The notes under the pieces are model-generated. The model did not search any database and was not told the origin of the DNA. It was given only the letters and a program-made list of their open reading frames with translations. A stretch of DNA of 64,000 bases from Mesorhizobium sp. (GTDB taxonomy: Bacteria > Pseudomonadota > Alphaproteobacteria > Rhizobiales > Rhizobiaceae), in the NCBI GenBank assembly GCA_004963905.1, contig SUGL01000008.1, positions 107,839 through 171,838 on the forward strand, read 5' to 3'. Position numbers and translations under genes: made by a program. Below, one piece after another: positions 24,824 through 32,633 of this stretch (its first letter is position 1; every line of letters begins with the position of its first letter).

Positions 24824-25399
24824 TCACCACTTCTTCTTGCCAAGCAGGCGTTGCCCGATCAGCACCGCGATCTGCTGATCGGCATCGAAGGCCATCGCGG
24901 CCGCCTGCGCCACGGCGTCGACGAGATCGGGGCCTGTCTCGGCCCGCAGCACGCTGAGCCCGATCGCCCTCAGCGAGGCCTCCGTCGCCCGTCCCATCGG
25001 CACCTGCCACGGATTGAACTCGGCCCATTCGCCGCGCATCGTCACCAGGACCAGCAAGGGAAAGCGCGCCTGCACCGGCAGCGACAGCATGTTGATGCAA
25101 TTGCCGACGCCGGAAGACTGCATGAGCACGACACTGCGCTTGCCGCCGAGCCAGGAACCGGCGGCGATGGCGATGCCCTCTTCCTCGGTTGTCAGCACAT
25201 TGGTGACGACTCCCGGATCGGCGCTGAAGCGGCGGATCAGCGTGGTATGACCGGCGTCGGGCACATAGGACATCTGGCTGACGCCCGCGGCCTTGAGCAC
25301 GTCATAGACCTGGTCCGGCCACTGCATTTCAAATGCCGCCGGAAGAGCCGCTGACGCAGCCGCTTCCGGGTGTTTTGCTTGTAGGCTGCTCGTTGTCAC
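24824..25399 (-). CDS. ThDP-dependent decarboxylase, alpha (pyrimidine-binding) subunit
   Basis: 191-residue protein equal to the N-terminal domain of a ThDP enzyme, with the activating Glu in LTTEEEGIAIAAGSWLGG and a typical SSGVGNCINML stretch. It pairs with the beta subunit encoded downstream. Together they resemble sulfopyruvate decarboxylase, but no sulfolactate dehydrogenase or sulfoacetaldehyde acetyltransferase gene is in the window, so another 2-oxoacid may be the substrate. It is first in a leftward run (decarboxylase, aldehyde dehydrogenase, SDR, VOC) and divergent from a LysR gene. Confidence 0.82.
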   Translation of the reverse strand: MTTSSLQAKHPEAAASAALPAAFEMQWPDQVYDVLKAAGVSQMSYVPDAGHTTLIRRFSADPGVVTNVLTTEEEGIAIAAGSWLGGKRSVVLMQSSGVGNCINMLSLPVQARFPLLVLVTMRGEWAEFNPWQVPMGRATEASLRAIGLSVLRAETGPDLVDAVAQAAAMAFDADQQIAVLIGQRLLGKKKW

Positions 25400-25474
25400 C
25401 TTGGACTCCCCGGGGATTGGATCTAGCGGCAGATTACCCTGGCTCTCCGATCCAATCTTCGTCTCTTTCTTGTG

Positions 25475-25489
25475 ATCAGATATAATGAT
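25475..25489. promoter_or_regulatory. Putative LysR-type regulator binding site
   Basis: ATC-N9-GAT, reading ATCAGATATAATGAT, with outer inverted repeat ATCA-N7-TGAT, fits the classical LysR T-N11-A type of recognition site. It lies in an unusually AT-rich patch of the 102-base divergent gap, 12 bases before the LysR start. This position is typical of an autoregulated LysR gene controlling the divergent operon. Confidence 0.5.
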
Positions 25490-25501
25490 ATTTGATAGCT
25501 C

Positions 25502-26437
25502 ATGGAGCTATCGCAGCTGCGCACCCTGATCCACGTCGCCGAGCTCGGAAGCCTCAGCAAGGCCGCCGACCGGCTGCACATCGCGCAGCCGGCGCTGAGC
25601 CGCCAGGTGCGCATGCTGGAGGAGGAACTGGGCTTTGCCCTGTTCTTGCGTCACGGCCGCGGCATGGTGCTGTCCGAGCAGGGCAAGCAGGTGCTGGCCC
25701 ATGCCGTTCGCGTCCTTGCCGAGATCGACGAGATCCGCGCCACCGCCACGCCGGCCGATGCACCCCTGACCGGCGAGGTGGCCATCGGTCTGCCGCCCAC
25801 CGTCGCCGACATCATCTCGCTGCCGCTGGCGGCAGCCTTCGGCGCGGCCCATCCCAGGGCGAAACTCAGGCTGGTCAGCGCCTATACCGGCTATCTGCTG
25901 GACTGGCTGCATCGCGGCGAGATAGACGTCGCGGTGCTCTATGACCCCCGCTCGGCGCGGTCGCTCCGCACTCGCCCGCTGCTTCTGGAAAACCTCTTCC
26001 TGATCGGCCCGCCCGATGCCGGCTTCTCGACGGTGCGCGCGGTGCCGTTCGCCTCGCTCGCCGGGAAACGGCTGCTGCTGCCCAGCATGAAGCACGGGCT
26101 GCGCATCATCGTCGAACGCTGCGCCGCCGAGACCGGCATCGCGCTCGATGTCGGCATCGAGGCGGACACCTACTACGTGCTGAAGGATCTGGTCCGCAAC
26201 GGCCATGGCTGGACGATCCTGCCGCTTGCCCCTATCCATGCCGCTGTCGCCGCCGGCCTGCTCACCGCCGCGCCGCTGATCGATCCCGTGCCCGTGCGCC
26301 GCCTCATCCTTGCCTATCCGGCCGACCGGCCGGCCTCACGGCTGGCGCGGTTTGCCGGCCAGGCGATAGAAGATACCGCCCGCGATCTCGTCGAGCGCGC
26401 GGTATGGGTCGGGCAGCTTCTCGGTCCGGCGCCGTGA
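25502..26437 (+). CDS. LysR-family transcriptional regulator
   Basis: 311-residue LysR regulator. The N-terminal winged helix is MELSQLRTLIHVAELGSLS followed by KAADRLHIAQPALSRQVRML; the rest is a periplasmic-binding-protein-like effector domain. It is divergent from the decarboxylase/aldehyde dehydrogenase operon and 103 bases upstream of the acyl-CoA dehydrogenase operon on its own strand, so it could control either. In Pseudomonas the itaconate-type cluster resembling the downstream genes also has an adjacent LysR gene. No strong ribosome binding site is seen before the ATG. Confidence 0.9.
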   Translation: MELSQLRTLIHVAELGSLSKAADRLHIAQPALSRQVRMLEEELGFALFLRHGRGMVLSEQGKQVLAHAVRVLAEIDEIRATATPADAPLTGEVAIGLPPTVADIISLPLAAAFGAAHPRAKLRLVSAYTGYLLDWLHRGEIDVAVLYDPRSARSLRTRPLLLENLFLIGPPDAGFSTVRAVPFASLAGKRLLLPSMKHGLRIIVERCAAETGIALDVGIEADTYYVLKDLVRNGHGWTILPLAPIHAAVAAGLLTAAPLIDPVPVRRLILAYPADRPASRLARFAGQAIEDTARDLVERAVWVGQLLGPAP

Positions 26438-26540
26438 GGATTTTAATTTTGGCATAGCTGATCACGCCAGCCTTACATTGCTGTCAAGGCACACCCGCGT
26501 GATAATGCGCGCCGCAGCGGGACGAAAGCGGGCCAGCCTC

Positions 26541-27689
26541 ATGGAACATTATCAGGACATTCGGGACGCCGTCGCGAAGCTCTGCGCGCGCTTTCCCGGC
26601 GAATACTGGCGCGCGCTCGACCGGGACATGGCATATCCCCGCGAATTCGTCGCAGCGCTGACCGAGGCCGGCTGGCTCTCGATCCTGATCCCCGAGGACT
26701 ATGGCGGCTCCGGCCTGCCGCTCTCGGCCGCGGCTGCCGTGTTGGAGGAAATCCAGCGCGCCGGCTGCAATGGCGGCGCCTGCCATGCGCAGATGTACAC
26801 GATGGGCACGCTGCTTCGCCACGGCTCGCAGGCGCAGAAGCAGCGCTACCTGCCGAAGATCGCCACCGGGGAGTTGCGCCTGCAGGCCTTCGGCGTCACC
26901 GAGCCGACCAGCGGCACCGACACCGGCGCGCTCAAGACCACCGCCCGGCTCGACGGCCACCATTTCGTGGTCAAGGGCCAGAAGATCTGGACCAGCCGCG
27001 CCGAACATTCGGACCTGATGCTGCTTCTGGCGCGCACCACGCCGCTGAGGCACGGCATGAAGAAGACCGACGGCCTTTCCGTCTTGATCGTCGACATGGG
27101 CCAGGCGCTCGGCAACGGCCTCACCATCCGGCCGATCCGCACCATGATGAACCATGCCACCACCGAAATCTTCTTCGACGACCTGCGCGTGCCGGCCGAG
27201 AACCTTGTCGGCGAGGAGGGAAAAGGCTTCCGCTACATCCTTTCCGGCATGAACGCAGAGCGTATCCTCATCGCCTCCGAATGCGTCGGCGATGCCAAGT
27301 GGTTCATCGAAAAGGCAAGCGCCTACGCCAGGGAACGCCATGTGTTCGGCCGGGCGATCGGTCAGAACCAGGGCATCCAGTTCCCGATCGCCAGGGCCTA
27401 CGCCAACATGCGCGCGGCGGAGCTGATGGTGCGTGAGGCGCTCGCCCTTTACGAAGCCGGCAAGAACCCCGGCGCCGAGGCGAACATGGCCAAGATGCTG
27501 GCAGCGGACGCCTCGAACGAAGCCGCCAACGTCTGCATCCAGACGCATGGCGGGTTCGGCTTCGCCGAGGAATATGACGTCGAGCGCAAGTTCCGCGAGA
27601 CGCGCCTCTATCAGGTCGCGCCGATCTCCACCAACCTCATCCTGTCGTTCCTGTCCGAGCACGTGCTTGGGCTGCCGCGTTCCTACTAG
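26541..27689 (+). CDS. Acyl-CoA dehydrogenase family protein without the usual catalytic Glu
   Basis: 382-residue flavoprotein of the acyl-CoA dehydrogenase family. FAD/substrate segments are present: LQAFGVTEPTSGTDTGALKT, KIWTSRAEHSDL, RHVFGRAIGQNQGIQFPIA and QTHGGFGFAEEYDVERKFRE. Where medium-chain enzymes have YEGT with the catalytic Glu, this one reads LYQVAPIST (Pro361 at the Glu position), so the base must lie elsewhere or the reaction differs. The ATG at 26541 is chosen for family length; the frame is open to 26478. An inverted repeat ATCACGC/GCGTGAT (26461-26503) precedes it. It is first in an operon with CoA-transferase, hydratase and lyase genes. Confidence 0.86.
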   Translation: MEHYQDIRDAVAKLCARFPGEYWRALDRDMAYPREFVAALTEAGWLSILIPEDYGGSGLPLSAAAAVLEEIQRAGCNGGACHAQMYTMGTLLRHGSQAQKQRYLPKIATGELRLQAFGVTEPTSGTDTGALKTTARLDGHHFVVKGQKIWTSRAEHSDLMLLLARTTPLRHGMKKTDGLSVLIVDMGQALGNGLTIRPIRTMMNHATTEIFFDDLRVPAENLVGEEGKGFRYILSGMNAERILIASECVGDAKWFIEKASAYARERHVFGRAIGQNQGIQFPIARAYANMRAAELMVREALALYEAGKNPGAEANMAKMLAADASNEAANVCIQTHGGFGFAEEYDVERKFRETRLYQVAPISTNLILSFLSEHVLGLPRSY

Positions 27690-27700
27690 GAGGCGTCGCC

Positions 27701-28441
27701 GTGAACATCCTCGTCGTCTACGCTCATCCGGAACCAAAATCCTTCAACGGCGCGATGCGGGATCTCGCCGTTGAAACCCTGACCGGCGCCGGCCATGAGG
27801 TGGTGGTCAGCGATCTTTACGCCATGGGCTTCAATCCCGTCGCCGGCCCCGGCGACATGACCGGCGAGCGCGATGATCCGGATTTCTTCAGCCTGCAGCG
27901 TGAGCAGACCGCCGCCTACGAGGCCGGCCGGCTGTCAGCCGACATCGATGCCGAGATCGGAAAAGTGAAACGGGCCGATTTCGTGCTCTTCCAGTTTCCG
28001 GTCTGGTGGTTCGGCATGCCCGCGATCCTCAAGGGCTGGGCCGATCGCGTCTTCGCGCGCGGCTTTGCCTATCTGCCGGGCCGCAAATACGACACCGGCA
28101 TGTTCAAGGGAAAGCTCGCCATGGTGGCCGCCACCACCGGCACATCGGCCGACACCTACGCCCCCGACGGCATAGACGGCGACATCCTCACGGTGCTGTG
28201 GCCTGTCCATAACGGCCTGCTGCGCTACGCCGGCTTCGACGTGCTGCCGCCCTTCGTCGCCTACATGCCTGGCCGTGTCGGCGAGGAAGGCCGCAAGGCC
28301 TATCTGGAAGCCTATCGCAAGCGGTTGGACGAAATCGACGAGACACCGCGCCTCTTCTTCCATCCTGCCGAAGACTACGGCAAGAACGAGCGGCTGAAGC
28401 CGGGCGTGCTCGCCCGTTCCGGGGTGCAGCGCAATGTCTGA
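27701..28441 (+). CDS. NAD(P)H quinone oxidoreductase-like flavodoxin-fold protein
   Basis: 246-residue flavodoxin-like protein of the NQO1/MdaB (Flavodoxin_2) family. It opens MNILVVYAHPEPKSFNGAM and has the flavin/dimer segment FQFPVWWFGMPAILKGWADR. The GTG at 27701 follows a strong AGGAGG. It overlaps the CoA-transferase gene by 8 bases. Such proteins reduce quinones, nitro or azo groups using FAD or FMN; why one sits inside this CoA-linked operon is unclear. Confidence 0.87.
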   Translation: MNILVVYAHPEPKSFNGAMRDLAVETLTGAGHEVVVSDLYAMGFNPVAGPGDMTGERDDPDFFSLQREQTAAYEAGRLSADIDAEIGKVKRADFVLFQFPVWWFGMPAILKGWADRVFARGFAYLPGRKYDTGMFKGKLAMVAATTGTSADTYAPDGIDGDILTVLWPVHNGLLRYAGFDVLPPFVAYMPGRVGEEGRKAYLEAYRKRLDEIDETPRLFFHPAEDYGKNERLKPGVLARSGVQRNV

Positions 28442-29564
28442 CACAGCCCGTCCGCTGGAAGGCCTGTTCGTCGTCTCGATCGAGCAGGCGGTCGCCGCTC
28501 CCTTATGCACGGTCCGCCTCGCCGACGCCGGCGCGCGCGTCGTGAAGATCGAGCGTCCGGAAGGCGAAACCGCGCGCCACTATGACAGTACCGTGGAAGG
28601 CATGTCGGCCTATTTCGTCTGGCTGAACCGCGGCAAGGAGAGCGTGGCGCTTGACCTCAAGGCCGAGGCCGATCTCGCTCTGCTGCACCGCATGGTCGCG
28701 CGAGCCGATGTCCTCGTGCAGAACCTTGCGCCTGGCGCGATCGATCGGCTTGGCCTTCCCGCCGACCTGATTGCGCGGAAGTACCCCAAGCTGATCGCCG
28801 TCAGCATCGTCGGCTATGGGCAGGACACACCCTACGCGGCAATGCGCGCCTATGACATGCTGGTGCAGGCCGAAAGCGGCATCTGCGCTGTAACCGGAAC
28901 ACCCGAGACGCCCTGCAAGATCGGTGTCTCCGCGGCCGATATCGCGACGGGGATGAACGCGCACGCGGCAATCCTCGAGGCACTGCTGGCACGCGAGAAG
29001 ACCGGCCGCGGCCGCATCGTCGAGATCGCCATGTTCGACGGCATGGCCGACTGGATGGCGGTGCCGCTGCTGCACTACGAACATGCGGGACGCGAGACGG
29101 GCCGTTATGGCCTCGCCCACGCATCGATCTACCCCTACCGACCCTATGCCTGCCGTGACGGTGCCGTGGTGGTCTCCATTCAGCAGAATAGCGAATGGCA
29201 GCGCTTCTGCGCCATCGTGCTGCAAAGGCAGGATCTGTTTGCCGACGAACGCTTTGCCGCCAACGCGTGGCGGGTAGCCAATCGCACGGCGCTAGACGCC
29301 GAGATCGAGCCGGTTTTCGCTGCGATCGACTGCGAGGAAGCCATTCGCCGCCTTGGCGAGGCGCAGATCGCTTGGGGCCGTGTCAGCGAAATGCGCGACC
29401 TCCCGCGCCACAAGGCTTTGCGCCGCACCAAGGTCGAGCTGCCGGACGGCAAGCGCATCGCCGTCCCGATGCCGGCCGGCCGACCGGAAGGCTTCGAAAC
29501 AATCCCCACGGTTCCTGGCCTTGGCGCCGACACGGACCGGATCCGGTCCGAATTCGCGGCCTGA
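28434..29564 (+). CDS. Class III CoA-transferase (CaiB/BaiF family)
   Basis: 376-residue family III CoA-transferase. The catalytic Asp is at residue 169 (GVSAADIATGM), the same number as in formyl-CoA transferase, and the N-terminal EQAVAAPLCTVRLADAGARV and VKIERPEGE segments are typical. Next to MaoC-like and CitE-like genes it would fit a succinyl-CoA:itaconate (or mesaconate/citramalate) CoA-transferase activating a C5 dicarboxylate; this role comes from context, not from a diagnostic residue. Confidence 0.88.
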   Translation: MSDTARPLEGLFVVSIEQAVAAPLCTVRLADAGARVVKIERPEGETARHYDSTVEGMSAYFVWLNRGKESVALDLKAEADLALLHRMVARADVLVQNLAPGAIDRLGLPADLIARKYPKLIAVSIVGYGQDTPYAAMRAYDMLVQAESGICAVTGTPETPCKIGVSAADIATGMNAHAAILEALLAREKTGRGRIVEIAMFDGMADWMAVPLLHYEHAGRETGRYGLAHASIYPYRPYACRDGAVVVSIQQNSEWQRFCAIVLQRQDLFADERFAANAWRVANRTALDAEIEPVFAAIDCEEAIRRLGEAQIAWGRVSEMRDLPRHKALRRTKVELPDGKRIAVPMPAGRPEGFETIPTVPGLGADTDRIRSEFAA

Positions 29565-29576
29565 GGAGGACGTCGC

Positions 29577-30416
29577 ATGAGCCCGGATTCGAACGCGACG
29601 CTGCAGAAATGGGTCGGACGAACCCGCGAGGTCGAGGACATCGTGACCCCTCGCCTGCTCGCCAGCTTCGAGGCGACGCTTGGGGCCCACGCGGTGCGCC
29701 TTGACGAGGCGCCGCCCGGTCTGCACTGGTGCCTCGCGCCCGATATCGTCGACGCCAGCGAACTGGGCCCGGACGGACATGCCGCCAAGGGTGGGTTCCT
29801 GCCGCCGGTGCCGCTTCCGCGCCGCATGTGGGCGGGCAGCGACATGCGGTTCCTGGCGCCCATCCGCAGCGGCGACACGATCCGCCGCCGTTCGAGGATA
29901 AGCGCCATCGAAGAAAAGCAGGGCCGCACCGGGCCACTTACCTTCGTCACCGTCCGCCACGAGATCGCCAATGCCGCCGGCCCCGTGGTCGAGGAGGATC
30001 AGATCATCGTCTATCGCGCGGCCGAAGTGGGCGTCGCGGCCCCGGCGCAGCCGGCGGGTCCCAAGCCGACCGCATCGCATGAGCGGATAGTCGACGTGGA
30101 TCCGGTGCTGCTTTTTCGTTACTCCGCGCTGACGTTCAACGGGCATCGCATCCACTACGACGCGCCCTACGCCACGGGCGTCGAGCATTATTCCGGGCTC
30201 GTCATCCACGGCCCGCTCCAGGCGACGCTGCTCATCAACTTCGCCGCCGTCATTGCCGGCCGGGCGCCGCGGCGTTTCTCCTTTCGCGGAGTGCGTCCGG
30301 CGATCGGCCCGCAGACCCTGCTTCTGAGCGGGACGACTCGCGGAAGGGATGAAATGGAGATGGAAGTGCGGTCGTCGGACGGACATGTGACGGTCAAGGC
30401 GACGGCGCAATGGTGA
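29577..30416 (+). CDS. MaoC/HTD2-like hydratase (mesaconyl-C4-CoA hydratase type)
   Basis: 279-residue double hot-dog protein: an N-terminal FAS1-type dehydratase-like half and a C-terminal half with the R-hydratase active-site pattern FNGHRIHYDAPYATGVEHY, followed by GLVIHGPLQA. AGGAGG precedes the ATG. Relatives hydrate mesaconyl-C4-CoA or itaconyl-CoA to citramalyl-CoA. Between a class III CoA-transferase and a CitE-type lyase this is the expected middle step. It overlaps the next gene by 7 bases. Confidence 0.82.
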   Translation: MSPDSNATLQKWVGRTREVEDIVTPRLLASFEATLGAHAVRLDEAPPGLHWCLAPDIVDASELGPDGHAAKGGFLPPVPLPRRMWAGSDMRFLAPIRSGDTIRRRSRISAIEEKQGRTGPLTFVTVRHEIANAAGPVVEEDQIIVYRAAEVGVAAPAQPAGPKPTASHERIVDVDPVLLFRYSALTFNGHRIHYDAPYATGVEHYSGLVIHGPLQATLLINFAAVIAGRAPRRFSFRGVRPAIGPQTLLLSGTTRGRDEMEMEVRSSDGHVTVKATAQW

Positions 30417-31225
30417 GCTTCGTCATGCCTGTCGTGCCGCTTTTCGTGCCGGGCTCGCGGCCGGAAAGGTTTGCAAAGGCCGACGCCAGCGGCGCGGACG
30501 CGGTCATTCTCGACCTTGAGGATGCCGTTGCGCCGGGCGACAAGGACCGGGCTCGTGACGCGGTCGTTGCCCACGCCGGCCGGCTGAAATCTCCCGTCGT
30601 GGTCCGCGTCAACGCCGCCGGCACGCCTTGGCATGCGGCCGACATCGACGCCCTGCGAGGCCTCGCCGGCATCTCCGTCATGCTGCCCAAGGCCGAACGC
30701 GCTGAAGACATCGCCGGCATGACCAGGCGTGTCGGGTGCAGCGTCAACGTCATCGCCCTGGTCGAGAGTGCCGCCGGACTGGCAAATCTGGCGGATATCC
30801 TCGCCTCGCCCGATGTCACGGCGATCGCCTTCGGCTCGCTCGACTTCGCGCTCGACCTCGGTTGCGCGCACGACCGGTTGACACTGCTTGCGGCGCGCAG
30901 CGAAATCGTCTGGCGCTCGCGCGCGGCAAACCGCTCCGCCCCGATCGACGGCATAACCGCCGATCTCGGCAGCCCCGAAGTCGCCGAAGACGACGCGCGC
31001 CACGCAATGAAGATGGGTTTCGGCGGCAAGATGGCGATCCACCCGAAGCAGATCGAACCGATCGGCCGCGCCTTTCGTCCAGGCGAGAAGGAAATCGCCT
31101 GGGCTCGCGGCATCGTCGACGCCGCCTCTTCCGGCGGAGCCGTCCAGGTGAAGGGCCAGATGGTGGACAGGCCGGTGGTCGAGCGGGCAAGGCGGATCCT
31201 GCGCGACGGGGCCTCGGAGACATAG
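30410..31225 (+). CDS. CitE-like CoA ester lyase (citramalyl-/malyl-CoA lyase type)
   Basis: 271-residue HpcH/HpaI superfamily protein of the CitE branch. Substrate Arg66 (VVRVNAAG) and Mg ligands Glu119 (LVESAAG) and Asp145 (FGSLDFALDLG) are present, as is the CitE-type MAIHPKQI near 205. It would split a 3-hydroxyacyl-CoA such as citramalyl-CoA into pyruvate and acetyl-CoA. The ATG at 30410 overlaps the hydratase gene; a second ATG at 30425 is possible. Confidence 0.86.
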   Translation: MVSFVMPVVPLFVPGSRPERFAKADASGADAVILDLEDAVAPGDKDRARDAVVAHAGRLKSPVVVRVNAAGTPWHAADIDALRGLAGISVMLPKAERAEDIAGMTRRVGCSVNVIALVESAAGLANLADILASPDVTAIAFGSLDFALDLGCAHDRLTLLAARSEIVWRSRAANRSAPIDGITADLGSPEVAEDDARHAMKMGFGGKMAIHPKQIEPIGRAFRPGEKEIAWARGIVDAASSGGAVQVKGQMVDRPVVERARRILRDGASET

Positions 31226-31228
31226 CAT

Positions 31229-32611
31229 ATGGTTCAGGAAGCAGCCGATTGGCCGACCGCCAGACTTTGCTCTTTTGTCGCCGAGCTCGGCTTCGAGCAA
31301 GTTCCACCGCGGGTCGTTCATTTCGCCAAGGGACTGATGATCGACTGGCTGGGCTCCGCACTCGCCGGCAAGGGCGCTCCGCAGGTCGAGATCATCGAAG
31401 GCTTCGCGCGTGCGATGGGGCCGACCGACGGTCCGAGCACCGTCATTCCGACAAGGCGGCGCACCAGCCCCTATTTCGCGGCGATGGTCAATGCCGCCGC
31501 CTCGCATGTCGTGGAGCAGGACGACGTCCATAACGGCTCCGTCTTCCATCCGGCGGCGGTGATTTTTCCAGCCGTTCTGGCTGTTGCGGAGGCGGAGAAA
31601 AAGACCGGTCGCGAGATGCTGACGGCCTGCATCGCAGGTTATGAGGTGGGCATCCGCGTTGGGGAGTTCCTCGGCCGCTCGCACTACGAGATCTTCCACA
31701 CCACGGGCACGGCCGGCGCTGTTGCAGCGGCCGCGGCCGTCGGCAAGCTGATCGGGCTCGACGCCGTCCGCCTCAACCACGCGCTCGGCTCCGCCGGCAC
31801 GCAGGCCGCGGGCCTGTGGGAGTTCCTGCGCGACGCCGCCGATTCCAAGCAACTCCATACCGCGCGGGCCGCCGCCAACGGCCTGACCGCGGCCTATCTC
31901 GCGCGCGACGGCTTCAGGGGCGCCGCGAGAATACTCGAAGGGAAAAAGGGAATGGCGGCCGGCATGTCGAGCGATGCCGATCCGGCCCGGCTGACGGCCG
32001 GCCTCGGCAGCCGCTGGGCGACGGAAGAGACGTCCTTCAAATGGCATGCCTCCTGCCGGCATACCCATCCCGCCGCCGATGCCCTTCAGCTCCTCATGCG
32101 CCGCGAAGGCCTTGGCGCCGGCGATATCGCGGAGGTGGTGGCTCAGGTCCACCAAGGAGCCATCGATGTCCTTGGCGCCGTGGACATCCCGCAAACGATC
32201 CACCAGGCGAAGTTTTCCATGGGCACGGTTCTGGGCCTGATCGCCGTCCATGGCGTCGCCGACCTCGACGCCTTCGAGCGTCACGCGCTTGCCGGCGGCG
32301 GCGTCGCGGCTTTCCGCTCGAAGGTGCGCATGGAATTCGACCGTGAGGTCGACACGCTCTATCCGAAGCAATGGGTGGGGAAAGTGCGCGTCACGACCGT
32401 TGACGGTCGCAGTCTTTCCGCTCGTGTCGACGAGCCCAAGGGCGATCCCGGCAACACGCTTGCCAGGCAGGAACTGGAAGCCAAGGCGGTGCGGCTTGCG
32501 GAATTTCGAGGCGGCGCCACCGCCGACGAGATGCGCGCCTCGATAGCGCGCATCTGGGCGCTCGATCATCCCGAAAGCTCGGCGGACATCGTCGCGCGTC
32601 TCCCGGCTTGA
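31229..32611 (+). CDS. MmgE/PrpD family protein
   Basis: 460-residue member of the family of 2-methylcitrate dehydratase, immune-responsive (cis-aconitate decarboxylase) and iminodisuccinate epimerase proteins. Landmarks are DWLGSALAGK, VVEQDDVHNGSVFHPAAV, FHTTGTAGAVAAAAA and FKWHASCRHTHPAADA. It starts 3 bases after the CitE-like gene and ends the operon. Homologues accompany itaconate-type CoA pathways in Pseudomonas; the precise reaction is not certain. Confidence 0.87.
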   Translation: MVQEAADWPTARLCSFVAELGFEQVPPRVVHFAKGLMIDWLGSALAGKGAPQVEIIEGFARAMGPTDGPSTVIPTRRRTSPYFAAMVNAAASHVVEQDDVHNGSVFHPAAVIFPAVLAVAEAEKKTGREMLTACIAGYEVGIRVGEFLGRSHYEIFHTTGTAGAVAAAAAVGKLIGLDAVRLNHALGSAGTQAAGLWEFLRDAADSKQLHTARAAANGLTAAYLARDGFRGAARILEGKKGMAAGMSSDADPARLTAGLGSRWATEETSFKWHASCRHTHPAADALQLLMRREGLGAGDIAEVVAQVHQGAIDVLGAVDIPQTIHQAKFSMGTVLGLIAVHGVADLDAFERHALAGGGVAAFRSKVRMEFDREVDTLYPKQWVGKVRVTTVDGRSLSARVDEPKGDPGNTLARQELEAKAVRLAEFRGGATADEMRASIARIWALDHPESSADIVARLPA

Positions 32612-32633
32612 GTCGATCGAAAGCTGGAACCGT

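Noticed and set aside
30188-32569. 793-residue antisense open frame over the hydratase, CitE-like and MmgE/PrpD genes
   Set aside because: No recognisable domains; composition (His, Arg, Gly, Asp rich) is that of a shadow of the sense strand.
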